Of a DNA stretch of 64,000 bases, positions 20,311 to 31,692 are shown piece by piece (the first letter of the stretch is position 1; each line of letters begins with the position of its first letter). Source of the stretch: Branchinecta lynchi (taxonomy: Eukaryota; Arthropoda; Branchiopoda; Anostraca; Branchinectidae); contig JAKZAP010000009.1 of NCBI GenBank assembly GCA_023053575.1, positions 20,193,869 to 20,257,868 of the forward strand, given 5' to 3'. Under the pieces are notes generated by a model. It searched no databases. It worked only from the letters and a program-made list of their open reading frames with translations, and was not told the origin of the DNA. The translations under genes were made by a program, and so were the position numbers.

Positions 20311-20783
20311 CAGTATTTCCCGCTGATTTTCTTCTTAGAGTGCCACTAATTGTTTGATTGATTGTAATATTTAGTTGAAGGTATTGATCAGGAATATAAA
20401 TACTTCAGGTAATGTGCGTTTAGTCTTTGGACCGACGGGATTGGATGGATTTACACTAATTTAGTTTTTTGTTTTGTTTTATGCGTATTTATCGAGGAAC
20501 CACTTTTTTTTCTTTTTACCAATTTAGCATTTTTCCCTTGATTTCAAGTTTTTGTGTCGTCGTGCTTATTTAATTACCTTAATTTGCACTTTCGGTGCGG
20601 TGTGCAAATTAAGATCTGAAGTTGTTGACTGCTGATTCGTTTTGTTTGTATCGTATCAGTTGGTTCGGTGGTTTCTCATAGCAGGTTGAGCAAGAGAAAC
20701 CACCATACTTCCACTCTTGAGATGCCCACTCGCGACCAGTGCCTTCTTGAACGCTCCAGGAGTGGGCTGAGAGGGGTTCCGAC
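20311..20783. other. Unassigned
   Basis: Low-complexity T-rich tract (20460-20530). CGGTGGTTTCTC / GAGAAACCACCA near 20668-20704 forms a short stem. No gene. Confidence 0.3.
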
Positions 20784-21050
20784 AGTACTACAACACGTCA
20801 GTTGACATAAACGTCAGTTCGCCACAGAATTTCCTCAGTACGCCAACATTTTCTGACAGTTCAGCTACACGTCAGTTGACCCTAAAAAATCCGTCAGTTG
20901 ACCAACACGTCACTTCCGGTTCACGTCAGTTGATCAACCGTCAGTTCGCCCACCTTCAGTTAACCTACACGTCAGTTCAAGTAATCCTAAAATGCGACAG
21001 TTCGCCTAAACGTCAGTTCCCCTACTGTCAGTTCACACAAGCGTCGACTG
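20784..21050 (-). repeat. CGTCAGTT array 1
   Basis: About 13 irregular copies of CGTCAGTTSRCC(N)ACA spaced 15-25 bp, seen as CACGTCAGTTGACC, CCGTCAGTTCGCCCACC and so on. It abuts the 3' end of LINE fragment N4. A second array of the same words in reverse complement lies at 57762-57985. Confidence 0.8.
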
Positions 21051-21281
21051 TTGCTTCGGATAGTTCATTCCAAGGATTGATAACTCTATTGACGTAGAAG
21101 CTTTTTCTGGCCCTGGTTTTGACATACCGTTTGAACAGCTTCTTTGACTGCCCCCTGGCGCACTTGGCCTGGGTGGCTAGGCAGGATCTTGGTAGATGAT
21201 GAATTTAGTAGTTGTGAGTCATCGTCATGTCGCCACAGTTGCGCCTGTAAACGGGAGTAGGGAAGTTGATATCCCGTAAGT
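21025..21281 (-). pseudogene. Non-LTR retrotransposon N4, C-terminal part
   Basis: The minus frame reads INFPTPVYRRNCGDM, then an in-frame stop, then KKLFKRYVKTRARKSFYVNR and VINPWNELSEATV. These match the LINE C-terminal pattern LPTL.YRR.RGDMI ... KLF..R....R..FF..Rvv..WN.LP. Broken by a stop and by MITE P2. Confidence 0.78.
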
Positions 21282-21538
21282 AGTTGCGTTTCTGATCGAA
21301 GTTTGAAGTTACCTTCAACCTCAAAGGTCTTTGTTTAACACCGTTTCTGGTCGCCGGTCACAGTTTCTTTGTCCTTCAGACTTCGTCAGCTAGCAAATTC
21401 GAAGTTTGCTTGAATTGTCGAAGAAACGAAGAATCGCCGGAGTCGTAAAAACGCTAATCAAGCAAACAGTGAACTTCGACGGCGTTTGAAAACAGAAATT
21501 AAGCAACCTTGCGAACAAAACTTGATCAAAACCGCACT
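21282..21538. mobile_element. MITE family P, copy 2, inserted in N4
   Basis: 257 bp, left TIR AGTTGCGTTTCTGATCGA, right end TTGATCAAAACCGCACT, flanked by AGT (21279-21281, 21539-21541). The body is the reverse of copy 1 (GAACTTCGACGGCGTTTG, TCGCCGGAGTCGTAAAAA). Confidence 0.82.
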
Positions 21539-21660
21539 AGTGTAGTGATACTGGTATGGTTTGTTTCCAAGGTTTCTGATGGCCTTAGTTGCTTTCTTCT
21601 GAATTCCTTCGTCAATGTTGCTATCGATCGCTGTTTCTCTGTACATATTCTTAAAGCATG
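21539..21660 (-). pseudogene. Non-LTR retrotransposon N4, upstream part
   Basis: The minus frame gives IDEGIQKKATKAIRNLGNKPY, the 'LE.vQrRATK.I..L...PY' block that precedes the YRR..GDM block on the other side of P2. Joining across P2 needs one frameshift, so the copy had decayed. Confidence 0.7.
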
Positions 21661-22429
21661 AAGGATTTGCAGATTCATACTATCGCTACCTCAACTCTCT
21701 ACAAATCAGTTTTCTTCCATCAAACATCCCTCAACTATCTCTCCTCCCTGATTCCCAAACCCCCTTCCCATTTTGCGTCACTCCGCTTCGAATCATTAAA
21801 GTTCAATGGGCACATCGAACTACCCCAATCCCACTCTGGAACAACCTAGGAACAATGCTCAGCATCTTTTTCAACACTTTCCTCTCTGTGATATTTCAAA
21901 GCGTAATTTTTTGGGACAGTTCATGCTCAGTTTACTAGCTTGGACAAAGATAAAAGTGATGTTTCTTATAACACTTAGCAGATCTTTATTTTATGCATAA
22001 ATCAGCTTTTATAAGTCAGATTTGAATAGGCTATTGTTTTTCAATGATTTTTGTAGCCATGTTATTTTTTATAAACTTATTGCATATTCTGGTACATTTT
22101 ATAAAGCAAGTTAGTCAAGCTTCACAACACTATTACACAGAGAAAACTTTTAATAGGCACTTTAAAACATGGAAATCAGATAAACTGCATCAGCGGCTTG
22201 ACTTTGGTAACATCTCAAATATATCCTTTTCTATCAAGCATTGTTGGGAGTTTTTGAATTTCCTGCCACGATATTCCAGCTCCTAAGATTTGGATCGCCG
22301 AAATGCCAGAGAGGTAGAGACAAGGGATAACAAGAAAACGGCCGATTTTCGTAGCGCCTTCTAAAGGAAGTAGGAAATGTTTATTTGTGAAGCATTTGAT
22401 ACAAAATAAAGCATTAGAAGTGTCCAGTG
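21661..22429. other. Unassigned
   Basis: Overlapping short ORFs (e.g. 21658-21849, 22044-22286) without recognisable motifs; A/T-rich. Confidence 0.3.
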
Positions 22430-22745
22430 TGCTTTAACGTACACCTCGGACTAATTAATGTGTATGTCCCAATATTCAAAACGAATACTACAGAGCTAAG
22501 CTAACACATTATCCAAGACCTTGGCTGTCTTAAGCCTTTTCCCAGGCCCATTAACTTCTAGCAAAATCTCGGCAAAATACAGAGAACCGTTTTTACGCAT
22601 CAATAGCGTGAGACGTAAACACTCGTCGGGAGCGTAATGCTTATGGAAACCGGCGAATTGCTGCAAGTGCAAATATTAGTGAGGCGTCGCTTGTGCTCAG
22701 AATGTAACATGTGCAATTTGTGTCTCCGGGCTTACAAACCACGTC
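22430..22745 (-). mobile_element. Family D/E element, copy D2 (minus, partial)
   Basis: Left end CTTTAACGTACACCTCG, then CCTTTTCCCAGGCCCATTAA, CTCGTCGGGAGCG and TGTGTCTCCGGGCTTA as in 3420-3670 and 26280-26490. The right end is lost. Confidence 0.6.
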
Positions 22746-22912
22746 AGACCGAATGACAATGACCTAATTCACTTTCGATTGGGCTTTATTTCAGAACTAT
22801 CCAATCAGAATATTCCCCAATGTAATCCGACTGGCTAATACCCTCAAAAGTTGAATTGATTTCAACTTTGGTCAGAGACTAGCTGGTACCCAAAACTGGT
22901 CCCAGTGTCCAT

Positions 22913-23411
22913 ACGTCCTTCATAAAATCCGATGACGAATTGCCGCCAGACGTGCTAGAGCAACAATAACAATCACACGTGACAAGTGGGGACAAGTTAT
23001 CTGACGAGTAAATAAGCGATTAGGCTTTCGCTTCACATCGAGTCGCGCATTAGCCCCGTTGAAAAGTCAGCCAGCACTCGGCACTGAAGTCGGAAGCCAG
23101 AAATGACAAACTTGATGACTCTTGACAGAACAGAGTTCATTCATTCATTTATTCGTACTATATAGACTACATAACATGAATATAAGGCAAGAAACAAGAC
23201 CCCCTGAAGCTATCTTGTTGGAGGCAAAGCAAAAAGAGGGGAAGAGGCATTTTAAGCAGTTTTAGACATGGTTAGAGGAATAAGAGGAATTGAAAATAAC
23301 AAAACAAACTTGGATAAACGTACACCAAGAAGTAATGTATCATTGTTTTCTTTACGATAGCGCACCTAGTGGCCAAAAAGAACTAATCTGATAAGAATTT
23401 TATGAGGGCGT
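22913..23411. mobile_element. MITE family F, copy 2
   Basis: 499 bp, between AT dinucleotides. TIR ACGTCCTTCATAAAATCC / AATTTTATGAGGGCGT. It carries an extra ~90-bp insert (23135-23225) with (CATT)n, absent from copy 1, probably a LINE-tail fragment. Confidence 0.7.
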
Positions 23412-23731
23412 ATTGCAAACGGCAGAAACACGGCAAAGCCTCGGTCTCGGAGCGATTTTCAGAGCCAGCTGGTATCGAGTTGGTATACTAAAACCCCGTT
23501 GTGAATGGGGCTTAACTTAGCCATGCCGTTATCGATGGCGCCACTATCACGGATATTACGTCTGAGTAAAATGAAACTATAGTGTCAATGACTTCCACCT
23601 GGACCGGCCCCCAAGTGAGTTAAAACAAAATAGGCCTTTATCCCAAATCAAGAGCCTACGGCCAGATAAATTAACCCCGTTCTGCTCCAGCTGCTGCATA
23701 AGCGCTAATCTGCGCGACTCACTCCTTTCGA
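23412..23731. other. Unassigned
   Basis: No repeat edge recognised. Nothing coding. Confidence 0.25.
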
Positions 23732-23739
23732 TTCTCAAT

Positions 23740-24039
23740 GTTGCCACATGTCGCACGATAGTGTGAATGTCACTCTATTTTGTTTTTGTCACTCTTGTAC
23801 GTAGGACATAAAAATCACTCTATTTCAGAAAGCGACCAAATGTGTCATTTTTGCAGCAGGGATTCCGACCATAAGTGACTATTTCAATTTTTTTCATGAA
23901 AGTAAAATGGATGTGTAATTTTTACAGAGGCGTCTCCGACCAAAAGTGAACATTTCATGAAAATAAATTTCACTCCTAATTCACTCTCTGTTTTGTGCCA
24001 GAAGTCACTCTCTAAATATTTTTGATGTGGCAACTCTGG
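23740..24039. mobile_element. hAT-like MITE K, copy 2 (inverted)
   Basis: 300 bp, TTCTCAAT on both sides (23732-23739, 24040-24047). Left GTTGCCACATGTCGCACG, right ATGTGGCAACTCTGG; the left end has lost the CAGAG tip. The body is the reverse of copy 1. Confidence 0.75.
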
Positions 24040-24179
24040 TTCTCAATGGGGCGCTTTTTTTTTCTGACCCGCGTAGCATCTTTCCAAAAATTTTGATTGT
24101 TAACTTTTTGGGCTACGACTCCTCCTCCACTCGGTGACGTTAATATTTCCTTAATCTCTTTAAAGTCACCTACTCTTTC

Positions 24180-24700
24180 TAAACAAACATACACACTTCA
24201 AACTGTAATAAATTTTAACTTCTGCATTTCAACTATATAATTATATATTTTTTTTTAAATTTAACAATCTTAATACTTACTTATTCTTATTTCAATACAA
24301 TTATAAACCTTTTCCTACGAAATCACCACCTCTACATATACGAAACTTCTACAAAATAAAAACGTAAAAAACACCACCGTCCTCTATAATCTAAAATTAA
24401 ACTCCATAATCCATAATTTCAAACCACTCTATTTACTTTAATCTTTAGCCTAGTTTAAATAAAAAAAAAAAAAACAGAAAAGTTTCCAATCTGTCCCCAA
24501 ACCATATTTATTTTATTTTCTACAGTTTCTAAACAATTTACTTTAATTTTCATTATTCATTTCTTAAACATTTCACAATAAAATTAGTCTCCAAGACCTC
24601 TTAATTTTCCCTTATACTTTAAAATCAATGTTATTTATATTTTTATTATAACAGTGAAAAAGCAGGCTTTCCAATCAGGTACCCTACAATAACAAAACCG
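24180..24700. other. G-depleted A/T/C-rich tract
   Basis: About 500 bp in which the + strand has almost no G, with an A-run at 24465-24480. Such skew is unusual here. No repeats or ORFs recognised. It could be decayed reverse-strand retrotranscript or a structural tract. Confidence 0.5.
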
Positions 24701-25519
24701 TAAAAATAAATAAATAAAAATGCAACTTCTGCAGGAAGGGTGCCCTTCCGCCCTAGGGAACCCCTCCTTACGGTGGCTTTTATTTAACACTTCAATTTAA
24801 ACAACCTTTTAACCTAATTTTAAGTCCACTTAAACCAATAAACAAAGAATATGATGTACGCTCAAAAGATCCTACTTTTACAACAAGAAGGAAGATTTTT
24901 TGAGTTTACAAAAAAAAAACTTTAAAAACCAAAAAACAAGAAACATTTTAACCATGAAATCGGGGCGCTTCAGTCCCAAAAGAAAGTCCCGCACATGTCG
25001 CATATGCGCACAAATCACTCCGCGTCTTGCAGGCTTGAAAAATAGTCCATATTTGATGATATTCGTTGCGTCTATTAGCACGGAACATTCCGCTGTTCTA
25101 TATCTGAATCTCTCTCTGTTTGGATTCTCACGTTCCGATTCAATATAAGCTGTGACGTGGGATTCAAATTTTCTGCGGAGTTGTTCCTGAACGCACCGCT
25201 TCTTCGTAGGTCTTACTTACGGAAATCAATAACCGTCACTGCTTACTGCCCTGTGGAGATTTCTCTGGCAGTCTAACCTGTTTCGTTCAAGAAACCAGTT
25301 GAATAACCTGAGGAATCTTTACATTCACATATGACTGATGGACTATACTGGCTTAAGGTTGGACTTCACCACCCTGATTTATATCGCCGGATTCTGGGAT
25401 CTGACTAGCCCTAACCTCTTTATTCAAAGAACCAGTTTTAATTATATTTTCAAAATGTTTTTGATTCAATTGTAAAGCCATTTTTAAAGCCTACATTTTG
25501 AATAGTATAAATGAAGGAA
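24701..25519. other. Unassigned
   Basis: A G/C-rich patch (24728-24775, with AGGGTGCCCTTCCGCCCT) interrupts the A/T-rich region; otherwise nothing recognised. Confidence 0.3.
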
Positions 25520-25599
25520 AGGAAAGTTATGGTGAAGGAGGAAAGGCTACTGAAAAGCAGGAAAGGCTATGCAGCTAGGCATGGAGGAAAGACATGGAG

Positions 25600-26175
25600 G
25601 ACTAGTCGAATACCATTGGCTCGTTGTTCTTCAGAAAAGGAGGAAAGGATAGGACCATAGTCGAAAATCATTTTTTCATACTTTCCATCACTGTAGAACT
25701 GGGGTTCAACCTTCGGCTGCGTTCCCGAACCAACGATCGTTAACAAATTGTTAACAGTTGTTAATTTTTTGCGTTCCACGTTTCTGACTTCGAAATTTAA
25801 GCTCCGCCCACCGACAATTTCCGTTCCAGAGCTTAACGATTGTTAACTATTTTGTAACGATGGTCGGTTGCAGTTAATTGCAGTTAGCTCCGCCCCGAAG
25901 TAAAGTTAACGATTGTTAAGTTTGGGGAACGCAACCTTCGGCTCGTTGTTCCTCAGAAAAGAAAGTAAGGAAAGGACTAGTCGAAAATCCTTTTTTCATA
26001 TTGTCCATCACTGTAGAACTCGGGCCCACCGTTCGGCTCGTTGTTGTTCAGAAAATGAGAAAGGAAAGGGCTAGTCGAAAATTCTTTTTTCATACTGTCC
26101 ATCACTGTACAACTCGGGCCCAACCTTCGGCTCGTTGTTCTTCAAAAAAGGAGGAAAGGCCTAGGAAAGTAAAGA
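25600..26175 (+). repeat. Tandem array of ~88-bp units, split by H1
   Basis: Units carry TTCGGCTCGTTGTTCTTCAG, then AAAGGAGGAAAGG, then CATACTGTCCATCACTGTA. About four copies: 25612-25714, 25937-26024, 26030-26115 and 26119-26170. H1 has inserted at the start of one unit. Confidence 0.75.
25715..25936. mobile_element. MITE family H, copy 1
   Basis: 222 bp, TIR GGCTGCGTTCCCGAACC / TTTGGGGAACGCAACC, TTC duplication (25712-25714, 25937-25939). Rich in GTTAAC and AACGATTGTTAAC words. The neighbouring tandem units show the uninterrupted TTCGGCTCG site. Confidence 0.85.
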
Positions 26176-26189
26176 CCGCCGGTTCACTT

Positions 26190-26560
26190 CAAGCACACCT
26201 CGCACTATGTTCCAATATCCGAAACTAGTTAAATACTGTACAACTAGGCTCTGCTTTTAACACATTCTAAACGGCTGTGGGTGTTATAGGCCTTTTCCCA
26301 GGCCCACTGACTTCTAGCAAGAAAACGGCAAAATTCAGATAACCGGTTTGACGCATCAACGAGTATGACACCTGAACACTCGTCGAGCGCGGCAAGTATG
26401 CGGCAAGCGAAACGCGGCAAGTATGAAAATCAGATATGTGTCCTTAGCGGTCTAGAATGTAACATATGAAATTCGGGTCTCCGGGCTTAAGAATTAATGC
26501 ATGTAATTACGGAACAGTTTGCATTGGCATTGCAGATACGACGGGTCCTTTAAAGGACAC
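26190..26560 (-). mobile_element. Family D/E element, copy D3 (minus)
   Basis: TTCAAGCACACCTCGCACTA at the left, CGACGGGTCCTTTAAAGG at the right; uninterrupted at the spot where F1 sits in D1 (GTTAAATACTGTACAAC, ~26214). Confidence 0.65.
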
Positions 26561-27377
26561 CTGAACAATGAAACCATACTTGAACACACCATGGAGAATG
26601 CATTTACGGACATAGACACGGAGAACATTCTTCTCCTGAGCGTGACGTTTTCAGAATAGGGATGATTGTTTCCGGAGGTTTGCACATGCAGGCTCCAAGA
26701 CAAAAAGCGCAATTCATTCAAATCTTGTCAGCGCTGGCCGGATCGTATTGGAATTTTTTCTAGATATACGTTTGGGCTTATCTGGTTAAAAAATATTCCA
26801 GAAGAAAGGTTGATTGGAGACATTTGTTCATTTCTAAAGTTGCTCGGTACTGAAATAAGGACAGATGCAGAATGGAGTAAAAATTATAGCTTGGAAACGG
26901 TATTTCGTATTTGGGTTGGGTTTTCTGCAGGCAATGTTAACGGACGTCATACAGATAGGGATGATACTTGGTACCCTTCATTCAGGTGTCCTTTAACGAA
27001 AGAGATAAGAGACGAAATAAGAGAAGAAATGGAAAGTGTATCCTGGTGCACCTTCCCTTTTTTATTACCCTTTCCTTCTTAAGTTCTGGTGGTTCCTTTC
27101 CTCTTTGTATAGCCTTTTTTCTGCATCATGCCTTTCTTTACTTCTTGAAAGTGATCCCCCCAGATGCTGGATTCCGGAAATTTGTTTCGCCGGATTGAAT
27201 CCGCAAGTTAAGACCGGTGAAATAGGTTAGGGTAATGAGGCGTTTGATACCTAATGGTGATTGAGTTTTCAAATAATTAAGTCCCGAAAAATTTAGCGGA
27301 TAGACCACCGGATTATTTTCATTTTCGTCAGTTGAAAAAATCTCAGCTTTTCTGATTGAACCAAAAATCCTGGCATG
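26561..27377. other. Unassigned
   Basis: Includes a 138-codon + frame (26666-27082) with no motif I know; the peptide is not low-complexity, so a decayed gene piece is possible. Nothing else. Confidence 0.3.
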
Positions 27378-27850
27378 AATTGGCCATATTCCTGTTCAGC
27401 GCTTCCAAGCGGACTAGTTTCTGTTAATCCCCATATGCCTCACCATCAGCACTTGGATCAGACATGGTAAAGTAGATCCACAGGTTAGTGAGTGGAAAAC
27501 CTGTCATCCGTGTCCCAGGTAATGGAGGTTTTGCATATGTTTCAGCAGCAGAAAGTGAAAGTGATCCGTTCCCCTATGCGATTAGACTTTTTACTATGTC
27601 TACTTATGAGGCTCACAACACTTGTGTAGACATTGTAAAAAGTCGCATCCATAGGGTAGTGGGTCACTTTCACTTTCTGCTGCTGAAACATATGCAAAAC
27701 TTCCAATACCTGGGACACAGATGACAGGTTTTCCACTTACTAACCTGCGGATCTATTTTACCATGTCTGATCCAAATAATGACGGTGAGGCATGGGGGAA
27801 TTAACAGAAACTAGTCCGCTTGGAAGCGCTGAACAGGAATATGGCCAATT
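27378..27850. repeat. Large palindrome: ~225-bp inverted arms, 22-nt loop
   Basis: Arms 27378-27603 and 27626-27850 are reverse complements with only scattered mismatches and a few short indels, for example AATTGGCCATATTCCTGTTC against its inverse at the far end and TTTCAGCAGCAGAAAGTG mid-arm. Loop: TTATGAGG onwards. No flanking duplication found. Both arms carry mirrored ORFs. It could be a foldback transposon or an inverted duplication of unknown origin. Confidence 0.88.
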
Positions 27851-29394
27851 TCAGTCCTGGACATTCCGGTAGTCTGTCCACACCATAAGATTGCAGGTTT
27901 TGAAGGTGTCGTACGGGTTTACAGCCGAACAAATAAGAAAAGGGACGGGGTAGAAAAGAAATAGAGAGTGGTTGACAGCTGTGGTTGGAAAGCTACTGAA
28001 TGCAAAAGGGAATATTGAGAAATGCAGAAGGATAGTAAAATTAGCCGTCATCATTGTCATTAAACAAGCAAAAAAGGTCGTCTTGACTCTGGACATCTGA
28101 GCCTCGTTTTTGTTGCACGGTGCAGGTCCGCTTCTCGGCCACTTCCAGACTGATTCTTTCTACATCCGTTTTTGCACTGCAGTGCTTCCGAGGAAGACGG
28201 CAGCGCTTCTCAAGAATCGCGGACTTGCTCACCGACCAAGTCCGTGCTTCCCTGCAAGATGCTGCAGCGCTGCCGCTTCAACCAAGAAGAAAGTGAATCG
28301 GCTATTTTGAGTGTAATTGTTTTAACTGCTCAAATAAAATTAAAAGATTGATAATAATTTAAAGTAAGAAATAAATTATAATTAGAATCTAGTGTAAGAG
28401 TAAAGTGTAGGTGACGTATAGAGATAAGAAATTTGAGTTGTGATGATAAAGAAAGTTGCGTCACTGAGTGGAGTGGAGGTGGGATTTAAAAAAATCGAAA
28501 TAAAAAAAAAAAAGAAAAAAAAAAACAAAAAAAAAAAAAAAGAAGAAAGTGAATCCAAAAACGCATATTGTGCAAAAGAAAAGAAGTGCTGCAGCAGCGT
28601 TGCGGCAGCGCTATTGCAACAAAAACGAGGCTCTGGGTAGTGAGTGCTTTAAGCGAGTTTCTGAACGAACCTCACAACATGTGTCGAGAAATAGCTTACG
28701 CATGATAGTGCTTTAACCTTTAGTCATTTAAAGATGGAAATTAAAGGGCAGTTTCCCCAGGACCTTCAACAGAAGGGGTTTGTGATTTAGATCGCTTAGA
28801 TGGTGATGAAAGTGGTACAATTTGTACTGGTCAGAAGTGACATTTTTAAATTTTCAAATACTACGGAGCTTCTTGGTAGCCTACTGCTAAATTGTGCGCA
28901 ACATGCAGGTGTCACAGCAGAAATTTGTGTGATACCTTGGGCTTTGAGAAGTGAAAATCAGTGAGATCAAGTGCAGTCGGGAAGCAGTTGCTCTGGGAAT
29001 GGCGGTGACAGAAGATGAGCCACGGGGAAGAGGGAGTCCTTGGAAATTTGTTGAAATACATATGGACCAGACTAAAGCAATTGGGATAAAATTTGCAGTA
29101 GTAAGGTCATATGTCCTAGGTTTTTCATTTTGAAGGGCAATCCCAATCGAGCCTTCGTCTGCAGAATATATCAGTACAACTGCTACCAAAAATGACGGCC
29201 AGAGAGTTTAGAAATTTTGGTGGATGATTCGATTTTATGGGTCAACTGCAAACGTTTTTGAGAGTGAATTAAGATAATATTTGTGGTGATGGCTGTAAGC
29301 GGCGAACAAGGATTTCAAACAGAATTCGAGGCAGTTTATGCTTAATTTGAAAGGTACGATGGTGCAAAGTCATTTCTTGACTTACCTAGTATTA
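27851..29394. other. Unassigned intron 1 sequence
   Basis: An A-rich run (28500-28545). GCAGCGCT-rich words at 28195-28275 and 28590-28615 on either side of it suggest a diverged repeat pair. No gene supported. Confidence 0.3.
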
Positions 29395-29627
29395 AGTTGC
29401 GTTTTCTTGGATGTAGTTTCAGCGTAGTTTCGCTTAAAAGCCGTTTTATTTGTCCATTCCATTTGCTGTAGTTTCGAACCTGAAACTACGGAGCTTTAAC
29501 TACAAACTACCTCGCAGACGTAGTTTGACCTTTCGGAAACAAGAACTCAATGAAAAGCAAGTAAGACAAAACAAGAGCCAAACTACGAATTTTGACAAAA
29601 CAGTAGTGAATCCAAAAAAACGCAACT
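29395..29627 (+). mobile_element. MITE family C, copy 3
   Basis: 233 bp, TIR AGTTGCGTTTTCTTGGAT / ATCCAAAAAAACGCAACT. Flanks TTA and TAA (or TTAA on both sides if the element is taken to begin at GTTGCG). It shows the uninterrupted TTGCGTTTTCTTGGATG that A1 split in copy 1. Confidence 0.85.
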
Positions 29628-30002
29628 TAAGATATATTGATTATTTAATAAACGGGTATACATTTTACCTAGAGATGGGACTTGCACAAGGAAATCAAAC
29701 CGTGACAACTAAGACTGAAATACTTTTGAATTAAATTTAGAAGTCTAGGACTTGTCAGAGTCTTGGAGATAGCCCAGGGCCTAGTAAGATCCTCATGGAG
29801 TAACTCATTGAAGGGAAGGACCCGTTGAAATGGAAACACAATTTGCTACTGCAATCAAGACTCATGGGTCGAAATCCTGTCCAGGGAGCGTTTTTGTCTT
29901 TCCGTCCATTAATTATCAATCAGGATAAATTTTTGTTGCTTGGTATACACGTCTTAATGACGTCGTTTTGCATAAAGTAAACCGGCCCCATAATCGAACA
30001 TT
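29628..30002. other. Unassigned spacer
   Basis: No feature seen between MITEs C3 and G1. Confidence 0.25.
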
Positions 30003-30447
30003 AGTTGGGTTTTGCAGATACCGGGTATCTCATACCACGGTCTAAAGTCGTTTCGCAGTTACCGTGGTATCTGATACCACTGTCACATGGTATGTTTGCA
30101 GTTATCGTGGTGTCTGGCCAGTAACCCCGGTATCTGATATGCAGGTACCACGGTCCTAACCGTGGTAACTGATCGTGAGTATCTGAAAAAAGTCATCTTA
30201 CTTTCATCATCACTAACACAAGAGCCTAGGATTTTTTTTCTTCAAATTTGTGGGAAAGAAGTTTGGCATTTGTGATTAAGTGGATATCAGTTTTACTTTT
30301 GTGATGACTTCGAAAAGCGCGAATTTGGCAATTTTCGTTTTAGGAAAGCAACTTTAGTATCAGATATCTCGGTAACTTCAAAAACGACAAACACACAGAT
30401 CCAGTTACCATGGTATCAGATACCATGGTATCTGCGAAAACGCAACT
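30003..30447. mobile_element. MITE family G, copy 1
   Basis: 445 bp, TIR AGTTGGGTTTTGCAGATACC / GGTATCTGCGAAAACGCAAC, ATT duplication (30000-30002, 30448-30450). The body is full of TACCGTGGTATCTGATACCA-type short palindromes. Confidence 0.88.
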
Positions 30448-31105
30448 ATTGGCTTCCTACTAACAAGGCTTCCTTGCTTTCGCTGTGGGAAGTCTCATGA
30501 CTTTGTTTCTACTAAAAACCAAAATACTATACAAAAACCCTAAAAAACAACTCTTGTCTATATACCTTCCACTCGTGTGCCATAAACACCGAAAAAAAAA
30601 ACGCACATACCTTCACTTCGTTAAGGTTGTTACTCGAATGTGGCCAACCCCTTTGCTTTCCACCTGAATACGGTTCGGCGACACCGGGATTCGTAGTTTA
30701 CATGATCACAATAAATCAAGTTTAGTTTTCAAGAAATAGTTCAAACGCGGCAACGTGCCCAATTTTTTTCATTTTAAGATAAATATGCTAAAAAAAAAAA
30801 AATTAACAGTGGTCAGACAAACAGTTCCATCATATTTTCTTTCGTAAAAAAAAAACAAAAAACGATTAAACCTGGGAATTGTGTCACTGCATGCAAGAAG
30901 GCGCGAAACTGCTTTCGCAACGCATTACAATCGGCTGTAATTACAGAACAGGTGCAGCCGCTGTGCGAGGGGTGCAACAAGCCCATTGGTCAAGAACAAG
31001 AGAGGAACTATGTCGCGGAGGATTGGGTTTTCTAGGAGAACTTTCCCAAGTTTCTTGCAGAGGCTGTGCATCTTCCCTACGTAATCATTAGGCTACTATA
31101 GATAG
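30448..31105. other. Unassigned
   Basis: A-runs at 30790 and 30846. Nothing recognised. Confidence 0.25.
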
Positions 31106-31290
31106 TCCTTCAGCCGAAGCTGACTGCGAATCATATTTGCCGGTGCAAAACGGCCCCTTTGCTAAACAGCTACATTTTATTAGACGTATATTGGGGACTC
31201 CAAAATATAGAACTAATAAAAGTAGCTGACTTATCCGTTTTGTGCCGTCAAATATAATCAGTACTATCTGCGAGTTTTCAGCATAGAGCA
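31106..31290. mobile_element. MITE family L, copy 2
   Basis: CCTTCAGCCGAAGCTGACTG at the left; TTTGCCGGTGCAAAACGG and its inverse CCGTTTTGTGCCGTCAAA inside; a degenerate right end TCTGCGAGTTTTCAGC. Inverted symmetry through the whole element. Confidence 0.65.
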
Positions 31291-31692
31291 TGCAACAAGT
31301 TCACACAAACGAATATTAATAATGATGGCCTGTTTATTTAGATTTTACCTGGATTTATGTCTTTTTTCAGACATTTTCAGCTACCGCTAAACAATAGACA
31401 AAAGGTGTTATTAAACTTGTCGGTTGAGTGTGGGACATTACAATAGGATGCAGCGTAAAACGCCTTATATTATCGCATAGCCTTGGGATTCATTAGTGCC
31501 ATATGAGAATTATAGACACTTCTTATTATATTTCTTTTAAGGTGCCCGGAGCTTTCGCACTTAAGGGGTTCATTATTTTCTGGGAATGGTGGGCAGCTTC
31601 TTGGTATCTTACGCTCTACGTCACCAAGAGTGATTGTTTTTTTCGGTAATTTCGTGCAAAAAGCACTCGAGTTGAGAATTTGCTGTTTCTTA
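31291..31692. other. Unassigned
   Basis: No repeat edge or gene recognised. Confidence 0.25.

Noticed and set aside
20784..21050. CRISPR-like array
   Set aside because: Repeat words are short, irregular and without unique spacers of constant length, in animal DNA.
26666..27082. 138-codon + strand ORF
   Set aside because: No recognisable motif, no splice context or start region and no related copy in the window; left as unassigned.
28440..28640. Lysine-rich ORF
   Set aside because: Translation of an A-run; no coding signature.
29395..29627. piggyBac-type TTAA insertion for MITE C3
   Set aside because: TTAA can be read on both sides here, but C1 and C2 support AGTTGCG ends with TAA, so the TTAA reading is probably a coincidence of flank and end.
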